Assembly (NCBI GenBank): GCA_024704765.1
Contig: JAKMXF010000332.1
Location: 726,018-790,017, forward strand
Length of the DNA stretch: 64,000 nucleotides
Direction: 5' to 3'
Origin: Oopsacas minuta
Lineage: Eukaryota > Porifera > Hexactinellida > Lyssacinosida > Leucopsacidae
This document shows positions 1-11,086 of this stretch, in pieces (position 1 is the stretch's first letter; each line of letters begins with the position of its first letter). Made by a program: the position numbers and the translations under genes. The notes under the pieces were generated by a model. That model worked only from the letters and a program-made list of their open reading frames with translations, searched no databases and was not told the origin of the DNA.

Positions 1-1566
1 AATAGAATTTCGTATGCGAATATCGAGGTATTCAATCAATCCATGGTTCAAAATTTTCAGCAACCACCATTGCCTTAGCGTATTCAATGCTATGGTTTGC
101 CTTAGTATGGCCTCTTAAAGGATTGAAATCAACAAAACGCGACCAGCGAATACTAACAAATGATGGATTTAGGTTCTATATGTGTAAACACATTCACAGA
201 CCGCATTCAAAATATTGAGTGTTTTACAAGTTTTCTGCTGGATAAAATTTCAACCACTTTATGTACAATCTGGAAAATCAGTTGCAATATTTTGCAATTC
301 TCTGAACTTAATTAACAATTACATCCCAGAAATGCTTTAACTGCAAATGTATTAAAAATTGTATTGGCGAACATAAATATGTATTTATAGTAATATGGAG
401 TATCTGAAGCATAGAAACAATAACATTTAATGGCTATTACCGGGATATATGAGAAAAACAAATATTTTCGATCGGCCTAATATGGTAAGTTACTGAATAA
501 CTTGTTAAACGTTAGAACTGGGGAATCAAATATGACTCATGAAGAGGGAGAAAATTATTGGGGATAAACAGTATGAAATGAAGAACTATATCATCAGTAA
601 ATATTCAGAGAGTAATATAATCTGATTGAATCCCTTTCGCCATTTAATGAAAATACTTACATATCACTATGATTCTATTCAAGTAGAAGATCCATCTTTT
701 GTAATCATGATAAAAACGGGCTCGAAATATTTCAAAATCTTCTAAAAAGGCTATTACGCAAGCAAATGATGACAAATGACATTTGAAAGCAGTATCTATG
801 CTTCGATACCATATTTATGTGTTAGCAATATATTTATAGTGCATAACTTAAATAGTTACACTGTCAGGTACATCAAAATATAATAAATTCATGATACGAA
901 ATCCATAGTTTCTAAGGAAATTGAGTTAGTTAGTCAGTTATTACGAAGTATCACACATAATTACATTTATCAAAGGATTTCCTTGCAATTTACGCAAAAA
1001 GATTACAGAAATTCAAAAGCAGATATTTTATGGTAGATCATAGTAGGCATATGCATTTCCCAGTGGTTTGACTTTTTCGCTTCCGAGTATTCTCTTAATC
1101 AGTGACAGAATATATCACCCAAATAAAACATTTACTTTACGTCAAAAATGAATAAGCCAAAAGTCTTGGTTTTAACTAATGAATTAAAGATTTTCATGCA
1201 AATCGTAAAATAATACACTCTGCATGCCAAAACCTTAATCATAAGACAGGACTTTGATCATAACCAAATACAAAATATAGTATTCCATTATCATCCAAAA
1301 GTTATTTAGTTCCTCAAATTACTGGATCCAATTTAATTATCATTTTTCTATTCTAATTTCCATAAAAATATCATAGTGTATTTCGCAGTGTAATCGACAC
1401 ATATTGTCTGCAAATCTAGCAACTTGTAATTGTTACCATAGACGGAACGTTCTATACCTTGAAAACGTGATTTTAGAAGCACAAAATTACAATTACACCC
1501 TGTCTCATTGATTCTATATATAAATATGTAATTTACAACCAAAATCATCCAAATAATTATTAATCA
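1..1566. other. AT-rich stretch without recognisable gene
   Basis: No protein family is recognisable on either strand. A weak copy of a dispersed repeat, containing the phrase CATTGCCTTAG, lies at about 41-110; better copies are at 4060-4141 (reverse) and 6559-6640. The right part should hold the 3' untranslated region of the Rogdi-like gene, whose stop codon is at 1567-1569, but I see no convincing polyadenylation signal. Confidence 0.5.
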
Positions 1567-2319
1567 TCAGAGAAAACATTCTATTTTATTATGTAGAACT
1601 TGACAATATTTAAGTGCAGTACTGATGGTTGTTAACATGCATTTTAAAGTAGGTACTTGACAACTGCCTTCACCCTGATAAATAACCTCATATTCTTTAC
1701 CGCCGGATCCATCTAATACTACATTTATCAACGATTCTTGTTGGCAGAGGGAGACTATTGGCTTCGTGTTTTGAAGATGATACCTGTGTTGAGATGTTGA
1801 AAGATAAAACACAGTGACAATAAGATGGAAAGAAGAGAGGAAAATATTCAGTAATATTTCTTCTGGAAGTGTAGGTTTGAAAATCATCTGTTTCGAATGA
1901 ATATCTCTTAAATCTGGTCTTTTTGGAGTTTCGAATATATCCTGACAACTGTGAAGAGAGTGAATAATATCTGATAATAGGATAGCCAAATAATAAGGAG
2001 GTAGTTTGTGTAAATTCTGTCTGTGAAGTAAGAGATTAAATCGGTCCATTAATTGTTTCAATTGATTAGATACATCGGTCAACTGAATCAATTTCCAACA
2101 ATTGGAGAAACCTCTAAATCCAGTATGAACTTTATTCTTACTCCCAGATTTAGGAGATGGCTTAATCATTAGGTCGGCACAAGATATATTGTCTCCATCT
2201 ATGTGCAGGGTTCCTGTAACATACTCTCCGCTCTGTTCAGGTATAAGAAGAGCTCGAGACTCCAATCCTAATTCTAACTGAAGTTGAGCTTGACAGCAGG
2301 CCAGTAATTGTCCAATATC
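1567..2319 (-). CDS. rogdi: Rogdi homologue, terminal coding exon (partial gene)
   Basis: This exon encodes about 250 residues of a Rogdi-family protein. Rogdi is the conserved eukaryotic protein whose human form is mutated in Kohlschutter-Tonz syndrome; it binds DMXL proteins and is linked to V-ATPase regulation and synaptic vesicles. The match rests on family landmarks in order: a GTLHIDGDNISCADL segment, then WKLIQL, then FKPTLPEEILLNIF, and a C-terminal helix around LKYCQVLHNKIECF. The frame stays open upstream of the first possible start and runs to an AG at 2320-2321, so the exon begins at about 2319 as a spliced exon. The N-terminal exons were not found. The protein ends a few residues after the last conserved helix, shorter than the human tail as I recall it. 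Family assignment is firm; the exact 5' splice boundary is inferred. Confidence 0.85.
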   Translation of the reverse strand, partial: DIGQLLACCQAQLQLELGLESRALLIPEQSGEYVTGTLHIDGDNISCADLMIKPSPKSGSKNKVHTGFRGFSNCWKLIQLTDVSNQLKQLMDRFNLLLHRQNLHKLPPYYLAILLSDIIHSLHSCQDIFETPKRPDLRDIHSKQMIFKPTLPEEILLNIFLSSFHLIVTVFYLSTSQHRYHLQNTKPIVSLCQQESLINVVLDGSGGKEYEVIYQGEGSCQVPTLKCMLTTISTALKYCQVLHNKIECFL

Positions 2320-4152
2320 CTACGTAGAATAATTGATATGAATACAATGAATAAATTCACGTTTATATAAAAATGAGAAATGGAGCAAAGCAAGAAGTTA
2401 AATATTTCAATATATTCATGTGATTCAATATTAAAATCATTCTATGTCACATATCCAGGGTGGGTGAATCTATTCCCTGCATCCGTCGCTAAGGATACCA
2501 CATGGCAAAGATCTTTACCTAGGTGTAGGGGCACAGCCCTATGCCTCTAGTAGTGAAATCATAAAGAGTAATATATTACCTCACTTTGTTCGCATATTTC
2601 TTATTATATCATGATCTATCACCCAATTATCAATAATAGTTATCTTGTATTGACAAACGGACCGAAACGAAGGCACTCGAAGACTCCAAGGGCTGATTTT
2701 TGACATACAGGAGTAATTATGGCTTGCCTAGGAAAATTCGAGTCTTGGGTGAAAAATCAAACCTATGACGAAATTATTACATAATAGCCACCTTATTGAA
2801 ATTTAGAAAATTATATATAGGCAATTTACATGATAGAATTTAGAAAGTTTAATCACAGGTGCCCCTCAATATAACAATGTCCTGACGCCACGATTTTGTA
2901 AAATGCCTCTTATCATGGAATTATGACGTCATCATGACTATACAAAAGTAGCATATCCTGAAAGCCTGGCGTTGCGACCAAAAGCATCAAGAATTTAACT
3001 CTTTAATGCTTAAGCTAACCAGAGGCATTAAGCTGTCCTAGCAAGCGAAGCGCGCTAGCGTCTTATAATTTGATTATTCCTTGAGAAAATATATACAACA
3101 TATTCACATTAGAAAAGCACAAATTATGTGTTTGTGTATTTGAATATGCCGAAATCGGGGGTTTTATCCATTCCTTTACATGAGGAATGAAGACGAAATA
3201 TTTTGGTGGTGTTGACTGCGATAGCCTATTTATTTACAACATATATGATTTTCGAGGACAGAAGAACCTGGTAAGACAAAAATAACCGGTGTAAAATACC
3301 CTGATATATACTGTATACAAATTGCAGACCAAATGTGTGTTAAGCAGTTAAGAGAATTTATCATTATGTAGATTCGATTATACTTGAAAGTAGAAAGCTG
3401 ACAAATTTGATAGCAATTATATCTTGGCGTCCAAAGTGACCCACTAGGGGCTTTACAACCTTCACAACTGGATGGTTAGCAACCACCAAGAATTCTTGCA
3501 TCCGCCACTGTGCATTACTCTTCAAAAAGCCGTCCCCGAGGAATGGCATATTGATAAACCCAAATAAAACTTTACATATCGTGAAAGTTGGTAATTTAAA
3601 TAAGAAACATTTACATATCACTGAAAATCACTGAAGATTGAAAGAATACAGAGACAACATACAGGCGCAAATTACTACATTATCCGTTATCAGTTCAGGC
3701 GTGTGACGAATATCATGGAACAATATCGAATCCATATTATCACATTTTGGATCAAAGTGCGAAATGATACTACAAAATATATCATACCTTAGAAACGTAT
3801 TTAAATATGAAGACCATCAAGAAAAAGAAGCAGAAGAATAGTTGCAAGTTGAATAACGCTTTATGCTTTCATTATTTTACGAATTATTCATAGAATATAG
3901 GCATCAACTCTAATTCAAGAAGCTCAACTAGAAAAATTTCATAAATTGTTCTGAAATTCATTAGTTGAGCCACTCAAATTATCCCATGATGAGTTTACAT
4001 TTGGCCAACATCCTGACATCAGAAAATTTGTCACATTTAAGGATACTTGAGATGCTATGATTTGGCTTAGCATTCTATACACTAAGACAATGACAGTCAC
4101 TAATTTATATGGGCCATGGATACACTCATATATTCAAATCAAACGTCTCATT
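2320..4152. other. Putative Rogdi intron and intergenic sequence
   Basis: Sequence upstream of the Rogdi terminal exon on the minus strand. It must contain intron and possibly the missing 5' exons, but I could not recognise the N-terminal part of the family. An 85-residue open frame on the minus strand (3364-3621) matches nothing I know and is not called. Confidence 0.4.
4060..4141 (-). repeat. Dispersed 80-bp repeat, copy 1
   Basis: Read on the minus strand, this matches 6559-6640 on the plus strand over about 80 bp with roughly ten differences. Shared phrases include TTTGAATATATGAGTG and CTTAGTGTATAGAAT. Two weaker copies are at about 41-110 and 31655-31720. No coding potential and no clear terminal structure. 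Confidence 0.65.
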
Positions 4153-4623
4153 CAGGGCTGTATCAACTCATTTTGAGTTGGCAAAATCAACTCATTTTTT
4201 TTCTACCAACTCATTCATTTTTATTGCACTAACTCATTTAACTCATTCATTTTGATGTAACCAACTCAATCAACTCATTCAATTCATCTAGCTTATGTAA
4301 CTAACTCATTCAACTTATTTCAACTCATTCAATAAAATGAGTTGATTATGCCAACTCAAAATGAGTTGATTCAGCCAATTCATTAATCTGAAATGAGTTG
4401 GTTCAATCAACTCATTATCTAAAATGAGTTGGTTCAGCCAACTCATTAATCTGAAATGAGTTGGTTCAATCAACTCATTATCTAAAATGAGTTGGTTCAA
4501 TCAACTCATTTCAACTCATTTCATTGAACTATCAACTCATTCATTTGAGGGTTACCAACTCATTCAACTCATTCAATAAAATGAGTTGATTTTGCAAACT
4601 CAAAATGAGTTGATACAGCCCTG
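4153..4623. mobile_element. Foldback MITE with 8-bp target duplication (hAT-like)
   Basis: A 471-bp non-coding element bounded by inverted repeats that start CAGGGCTGTATCAACTCATT. It is flanked on both sides by the identical 8-bp duplication GTCTCATT (4145-4152 and 4624-4631). CAG ends with an 8-bp duplication indicate mobilisation by a hAT-type transposase. Almost the whole interior is made of CAACTCATT-type units in both orientations, so the element is at once a transposon and a satellite-like array. Confidence 0.9.
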
Positions 4624-4965
4624 GTCTCATTAAATATCATCTATTGTTTCATTTTGTATCTAAAAGGCTAAGAAAAGAAAAACAATCCATGGATCTCGCT
4701 AAACTTTCACCAGGGATGCGTTTGCAGATGAATTTATTAATAACTCATGATGGTAAAATTATTTATTCTACATATATACAAATACATATAATTAAACCAT
4801 AATCCTTAAATGCATTACTAAATATAAATTAACAAAAGTGAATTTTTTACACTACTAGCACTAGGCCAAATACATTTAGTCTTTCTATACAGATTGTATT
4901 ATATTTTTATTACCTTTACGTGTATCTTTAACTTAGCTACTGTTATGTCATTTTTCTAACCCTCT

Positions 4966-5602
4966 ATGAGTTGTCTTGTTCCTGGGTGTAATTCTAACTA
5001 CAGAGGTACAGATTATACTCAAGTTTTCAACTTTTCCTAAAGACGAGGAATTGCGAAACAAATGGTTCAGAAGTATTCCTAGACCAAGTAGAGAATATGA
5101 AAACAATAAAGAGTTGAAAGTAAGTCATTTTGTTTGGTTTCAACTACGCTTACATTTCGATTTGTAATAAATTTGATAAGACTGATGTTAGCAAAAAACT
5201 AATATTAGAATAATACGACTTCAGGCTTGCAGTATATTATTAGTCAAGAAAAATAGTTGCAGGATTGTATAGTTGGTGCTTTCAAGGACTTAATTAAGTT
5301 AATACTATGCCGATAACTATATTCTACCCGTCATATTGGTATGCATCCATCACTTCCAAGAAAAGGATATTCAAAAAACCTTTCAACTTTTTGATTCTGT
5401 ACTAATGGTGACACACCAACAGGATCGTTTCATCCCAACGAAGTCTGCTGTACCCTGTGTCTTTCTGAATTGTCCCAAGTATATGAGCAACACAACTGAA
5501 AAACCAAAGAGGTTTTCAAGAGCTGCTAAAGAGCTGACATTCTTTCAAGCTTCACTGAACCAAAGCCAATTGGATAATAAAACTACAACAGCTATGTCAT
5601 AA
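4966..5602 (+). pseudogene. THAP-domain zinc-finger gene, two exons, frameshifted
   Basis: Exon 1 begins at ATG 4966 and encodes the start of a THAP domain: Cys-x4-Cys (CLVPGC), then KDEELRNKWFRSIPR with the conserved Trp. A run of four T at 5032-5035 breaks the frame; three T would restore it. A GTAAGT donor lies at 5120. The second exon encodes CIHHF (the Cys-x2-His half of the finger) and the SAVPCVF motif typical of the domain's end, and stops at 5602. Its acceptor was not firmly located. THAP domains are C2CH DNA-binding fingers found in transcription factors and in P-element-type transposases. No transposase body follows, so the origin is open. The frameshift may be real decay or a sequencing error in the T run. 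Confidence 0.7.
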
Positions 5603-6722
5603 TTACGTTTCTCATAGATATTGTGGATAAATTGTCTTTGATCGGATTGGCTAAGAGCTGGAGTCCCCATAGACATGATGCTAATTTGTGTTTTACTAAA
5701 ATCATTTGTTAAAGGGCACACCATGATTTGTCGTTGGTTATGCCGTATTTTCATATCTCAAGAAGTCAAATGGTTGTCAAATATGTAAATCTTTCTTAAC
5801 AACTGATAAATTTATTCGAGTTATTAATTACGTGGAGGTGAATTTAGATTGATAGAATTACTAGATAGGTTTTCTAATGTATCCGTCTGCTCAAGTAATT
5901 GAACTTAGAAAGATTATAGCAGAGATTATTTTAGAAAATTGATAATAATAAGGATTTATTTCAAGATTTTTATAATGGATCATCCCGAACCAAGCTTGTA
6001 AAATTATCTTGCGCTGTAATAGAGAATGAACAAGGTGAAATATGGAGGATTTGGTGTAATTTAATGTGTCTCATTGGGAAATATTAAGAAACTATGACGA
6101 ACTTTTTCTAATTGCATTCTTTTTGAGAAGGTTAAAACATTTAATGTGTTAGTATCAAGTAACAACAACACTAAGCTTAAGAAATATAACTAATGTATTT
6201 GTGAATTCTTCTAGTTTTATCACTGACTTCAAATCTCCAATCTAAGCTATATGAAGAGTGTAATGGTCTATCTATCTATCAAAAGTAATATTTAAGATAT
6301 TAGCTTATGGTATTAGAATCAGTTTGATACTTTATAATTTTTTGTATTTCTTTGATATTATATTTTGGAATTAAACAATCTCTCACTACCTAGTAATAAT
6401 TAGCATTTTGGTAGTGTACTAATAGGGATTCGTGAGCTTAGTAAGAATTGATCTTAGGAGGTTCCCAATTAACTACTAACCAGTTTTGGGCATATGACTT
6501 TGTTATGTCTTACGAAAACAGAATATTTCTTGATCTGCAATAATATAGTTAATGTATAAATTTGAATATATGAGTGCATCCATGGTCCATATAAATTGGT
6601 GTCTGCCATTGCCTTAGTGTATAGAATACAATGGCCAAATGTATTCAAATGTGACTAAACAAATCTTCCAAATTTCTAAATGCGAAAACTGTAAAATACG
6701 CGTGTTACTAATATTGCTACTA
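5603..6722. other. Unassigned AT-rich sequence
   Basis: No recognisable protein or RNA gene. The dispersed repeat (6559-6640) is the only structured item I can name. Confidence 0.5.
6559..6640 (+). repeat. Dispersed 80-bp repeat, copy 2
   Basis: Plus-strand partner of the copy at 4060-4141. The two are the best-preserved members in the window and lie in opposite orientation about 2.4 kb apart. Confidence 0.65.
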
Positions 6723-8013
6723 CAAGAGTTGTTCAATAAATAATGAGACATTTTCCATAATTTGTATAGTAAACCTATACTTATCATAATTGATTATCAA
6801 ATGTTTCGATGAATTCCCCCTTTAACTTTATACATCGTTTCCATCGTTCTGGTAACTTTCCGGCCCAGTGGTATAGGATTATTTAGGGATTCATTTTCCC
6901 ACTGTTGTATTTCATACTCAAGCCATTTGAAATCTCTTCTCTGAAAGGCGTCTCTTCATCTTTCCAAATAGCCAGTAGTCGCTGGGAGCCAGGTCTGGAC
7001 TATACGGGGGATGAGGGAGGCATTCGAATCCTAAGTCGTCAATTGTAGCCATTGTCTTGGAGCTTACATGGGACTTGTGTTGTCATGATACTGCAATACG
7101 CCACGTGTTAACCTGCCCCGCCTCTCACGTTTAATCGCTTGACGCAATTCTTTCAATTCGTCAACGTAATAATCACTGTTTATGGTGGTCTTCTCAGGTA
7201 ACCAGTCGAGGTATATAATTCCTTCCCTATCCCAAAATACTGTTGCCATTCTCTTCCCTGCTGATTTTCCGGCCTTTGCCTTGATGGGTACAGGTTCATC
7301 ACGTCTCTTCCACTGCTTCGATTGAGTTTTGCTCTCTGGTTCATAATAATGAAACCAAGTTTCATCCCCCATTACTATACGATCCAAAAAGTCTTCCTCT
7401 GCCTTGTATCTTAAAAGTAATTCTTTGCTAACTCTGACCCTTTCGTGTTTGCGTTATTTTGAAAGAAGTTTTGGGACCCAACGCGTAGTTACCTTCGACA
7501 TTTCCAGATCTTCAGTGATAGTCAAATGTAATGTGGCTTTATATACCTACCCGCTCTTCTAACTCCCGCAGGGTTATTCGTCTGTCCTCGTACAAAATTG
7601 TTTGGATCCTCTCGATATTACTGCGGGTTTTTGAGGAAGTCGAACAACCTGGACGAGGGTTATCGTTGAGGTCCTCATCGCCATTATCAAAACGTCTGAT
7701 CCATCTATATATGGTGGCTTTCATAGGACATTCATCACCGAAAATATCCTGCATTTCACGAAGCCAGTCTTCCCCTTTTTCCACTGGTACTAAATTATTT
7801 GTCGTTTTCCTTCTTTGCTAAAATCCATTAGTTGATAAAAGTAGCCTATACAAATGAAAATTTATACTGAAGAATATGTTAGTATAGTAAAGAGTATATT
7901 GTATTTAGGTTAGACAATCAAGTTAGGCTTGTAATCTGATATTAGGCTTAGAGCTATATTAACTAGAATATGAATTCGATAAATTAGTCTCATTACTTAT
8001 TGAACAACCCTTG
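6723..8013 (-). mobile_element. mariner element with TA target duplication
   Basis: A 1291-bp element with 27-bp terminal inverted repeats (6723-6749 and 7987-8013; consensus start CAAGGGTTGTTCAATAAGTA, ending in AATGAGAC). It is flanked by TA at 6721-6722 and 8014-8015. The length is typical of a full mariner. The transposase reads on the minus strand and is inactive. Confidence 0.93.
6784..7828 (-). pseudogene. mariner transposase (DD34D), degenerate
   Basis: Encodes the mariner transposase of the surrounding element. Starting at ATG 7828, the N-terminal helix-turn-helix region is recognisable (IYRWIRRFDNGDEDLNDNPRPG), then the first catalytic Asp in GDETWFHYY, the second in YHDNTSP, and the third in YSPDLAPSDYW. 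After correcting one frameshift there are 34 residues between the second and third Asp. An early stop follows the 12th codon, further stops lie between the DNA-binding and catalytic parts, and a frameshift follows the second Asp. It cannot make an active enzyme. Confidence 0.9.
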
Positions 8014-8611
8014 TAACTATCACAGAAAACCATTAAATGGAATTTGGATAGGTCATGGATAATAAAAAAATATAATGTCCACAAAAATTAACCTCGAGGG
8101 ATATAGAGCTGAGTATATCCCAAATATTTGGACATACACAAAGGAGGTGCCATGAATGCATTAGAACGAGGTAATCCGTAGCACATAATATGATTTAATA
8201 GTATTAAGTTCAGTTACAAGTCCTAAAATAACACAAAATTTGTGAAAACTAGAAAAAACACTTGGCACTAGCAATGGGAACTGACAATTTCATTGGCACT
8301 GAACAGGCTAAATGAAGTTTGCGAATCCGCTACGTATTCCGTCGCTAAGATAACATTCATCATTAATTTGCGCTGTCACACACCAGCCTGGAGCGTACAG
8401 TCATTCTTGAGACAGTGCTCACCAAGGAGTACATGTAGGTGTCATGGATACGTAAGACGTCACACTAAAATATTGATTGAAATGTCTATATATGATATCA
8501 GATACATTGTTATAGGTCAGGGGTGTTGGTAGTAACTAAGAAGCATGGCTGCTCGGTGAGTGAGTATTATTTAGATTGTCGGCCCAGCTATTTCAACTTT
8601 TTGCTTACTTT

Positions 8612-8691
8612 GTAAAAACGACATTAAATTTACATATGAGAAACTTGAAACTGCGAAATTCGGATTCAGCGTAGTTGATTACCCTAAATTT
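8612..8691 (+). repeat. Dispersed repeat (GAGAAACTTGAAA family), copy 1
   Basis: About 80 bp containing ATGAGAAACTTGAAA and GATTCAGCGTA. It recurs at 49318-49372 and 50799-50880, the last two flanking a DD41D element. The boundaries and full consensus cannot be set from this window. Confidence 0.55.
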
Positions 8692-8995
8692 AGATATGAT
8701 GAATTCAAAATGGAAAAATTTGATTCAGCTAATGGTTACTTTCTTGGTAAACACGATAAATGCCTAGATAGGCGACCTCTCAGGATTGAAAAATTCTACT
8801 TCAATATAGAATTCCATAAATCCTTTGCTTAATAACGAACAATCAAACAGACAGACAGAGAGATAAACAAATTTGGCTGCAATTTAAGAATAAGATACGG
8901 TTTTAACGACTATTCCAGGGGTCTGAATAAAAGGAGAGTTGGAAAATTGGAAATTGAATAAAAGAGGGGTGTGCTCAGTTGAATACTACACTAAC

Positions 8996-9194
8996 TTCAC
9001 AATCGTATACATTAATTTCATCAAAAAATACCTGTAGGCCAATACAGAATTCATTTTGCATGAACCATTCATATTCTTTAGAAAATGTATGTATCCCTTC
9101 ATGGTGAATTGAAGAGAATTCCAAATGGAACGGATTAATACGAGAAAGAGCCTTAGGAGAAAGTAGCCGATGTTTATCATTGCCAAAGTATCTG
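8996..9194 (-). other. Possible unrecognised exon
   Basis: A minus-strand open stretch whose peptide (containing INPFHLEFSSIHHEGIHTF and EYEWFMQNEFCIG) has protein-like composition. It is bounded by an AG at its 5' side (CCAG just upstream of ATACTTTGG) and by a GTTAGT donor-like site at its 3' side. I do not recognise a family. It could equally be a chance open frame. Confidence 0.2.
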
Positions 9195-9577
9195 GATTCG
9201 TCAGTAGCAGACATGATGAATATGTACCCAAGATGGAACAATTATGATAATAAAATATTTCAGAAGCTAACAGAGAGAGGGAGGGAAATAAAGATTAGAT
9301 CATGTTATATTGACAACATTAGAGATAGGAAAAATAAAAAGGGTAAAAAATTAATTCAAGTTCATTCTTATTACAAAATGGCGATGCGGGTACTCAGGTA
9401 ATCTAAAAGATACAGTGAAAACGGTTGTTGACAATGCTATATGCCCTGGAAATAATTATCCCAATTCAACTAATAAACTATTATAAACTTCGAGGATGAA
9501 CTTCTTAGCTTCGGTTCATCGAGTTAGTGTATATGGTAGAGAATACAAAACCAATAAGTATACTAACCAAACAATTA

Positions 9578-10306
9578 CAGTGAAACCTCTGGAATCGGGG
9601 CATGCGGAATACTAGGAAAATTTCTGACGCCCCGATTGTGGAAATTCCCCGATTCTGGATTTCAGTGTGGTATTGTGTCAAAATCACCATTTTCCGTATA
9701 TATGTAGTTCATATTATGTCATACTATTGTTTCGTGTTGCTAGTCACACTGTAACGTTAAAATATTTCATTCTGCTACATATTGCTAATCCTGAACACCT
9801 CTAAAGTGAAAATCTTGCTGGTTCCAAAGTTGTTCACTTTTTAGAAATTATACTGTTACTCGCATAATAGAATATTAATTTCTACGCTACATTTTGCCCA
9901 TGAAGAAGGCTAGGAACGATCTCTCTGTTCTGGATAAGGTGGCAGTGACGAAGGAATTGCAGGCAGGTGCTCGCAAAGTTATTGTAGGTTCTGTGTAGCA
10001 CATATTTACCCTCAGAGGCGGATTGAATTGATTTTTTGTTCACTTAGGTAACATTTATATTGTGTTGTATTCGATAGTTATTGCAAAAAAATAATTATTG
10101 AGTTGATTTCAGTATTGATGCCCCGATTGCGTAGGGGATTTTAGTATTAGTTCTAGCAAGCTGAAAGAATTAGATTTTCAGGGTTCGCCCCGATTCTCCG
10201 ATTGTCGCTATTTCCCCGATTCCAGAGGTTCATTTGTATGGGAAAATATTTTCGCGAAATTCAAGTGCCCTGTTTTCAGAGTTCCCCGATTCCAGAGGTA
10301 TCACTG
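9578..10306 (+). mobile_element. Tigger/pogo-like element, internally deleted
   Basis: A 729-bp element with inverted ends reading CAGTGAAACCTCTGGAATCG on the left and CAGTGATACCTCTGGAATCG on the right, flanked by TA at 9576-9577 and 10307-10308. CAGTGRAACCTC ends with a TA duplication are characteristic of Tigger/pogo elements. The sequence CCCCGATTC recurs several times inside each end. Only a 32-residue remnant of the transposase start survives. Confidence 0.85.
9900..9998 (+). pseudogene. Tigger transposase N-terminal remnant
   Basis: ATG 9900 opens 32 codons beginning MKKARNDLSVLDKVAVTKEL. This resembles the start of the CENP-B-type helix-turn-helix of Tigger/pogo transposases (basic stretch, then LS..DK...I.EL). 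A TAG at 9996-9998 ends the frame and the DDE domain is absent. The identification relies on position inside a Tigger-like element as much as on sequence. Confidence 0.6.
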
Positions 10307-10308
10307 TA

Positions 10309-11086
10309 ACAATATTTCATTATTTTGAGCAATGAAAATTGCACTCGAAATAAGGAAATGTTGATCGTTGACACATGTAAGAGAGCAAGAAACATAGGAG
10401 GAAAATAACTTGAATGAAAATCCGTTAAAGAGGTTTTAAGACGAATTGAAAGATTTGAATAAATTCGTTTATTTCTGTTCGACATATTGGGCAGGACACG
10501 TTCTCCAAAATAAAATGCTGGGACCACCAGAACTGAGCTTGTAGGTTCCTCTCTTGGTTGGCAACAAATTATGCAATTATTGGTTTTAGGGATCTACATG
10601 CAACGTTTCCAGGTCGATCCTGTACTGTATTCCTGAGTATCGAAGCACCAAATACTGACCTTCAACTAAATATGCGTCTCCCATGTGATATAATCGGCGC
10701 CTTTTGATATCCTAGTTGTCCAGACTTGTACATATTAACATCATATGAAATACGAGAGATGCATAATAAATGTTGAAATTTCATAGTAAAAGAGGGATAC
10801 CACCATATTCAATACTTTTTAGCTATAAATCGAAAGAAAATAAGCTTTTACATATGTAAACGATACTTACACAAACATTGGATAATATAAACTATATTAC
10901 CACGCGCGTACAATAAATTCTGAGCACTGTGTTGCTGTGGAGATTTATAACACAACTATAATAAATTGATATTTGATTATGAATATTCAATCCTCTATCT
11001 ACAAGCTAGTATTGATTTTTCAATATAACTTGAAAACTCAAAAGTTATATCAAATTTTACAACAGGTCTTTGTATACTATACCTTT
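10309..11086. other. Unassigned sequence before a mariner remnant
   Basis: No gene recognised. The 5' terminal repeat of the mariner remnant that starts coding at 11087 should lie here, but I found no matching pair of ends. Confidence 0.4.

Larger units (their letters stand above)
8014..9577. other. Unassigned sequence with a dispersed repeat and a possible exon
   Basis: No confident gene. It contains one copy of a dispersed repeat (8612-8691), described separately, and an 88-residue open frame on the minus strand that might be an exon. Confidence 0.45.

Noticed and set aside
1697-1948. 83-codon open frame overlapping the Rogdi exon
   Set aside because: It is in another frame of the Rogdi coding sequence and has no family resemblance of its own.
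3364-3621. 85-codon minus-strand open frame
   Set aside because: No recognisable family, no clear splice signals and no repeated copy in the window.
4315-4500. 61-codon repetitive open frame
   Set aside because: It lies wholly inside the CAACTCATT-repeat MITE and reflects the repeat, not a gene.
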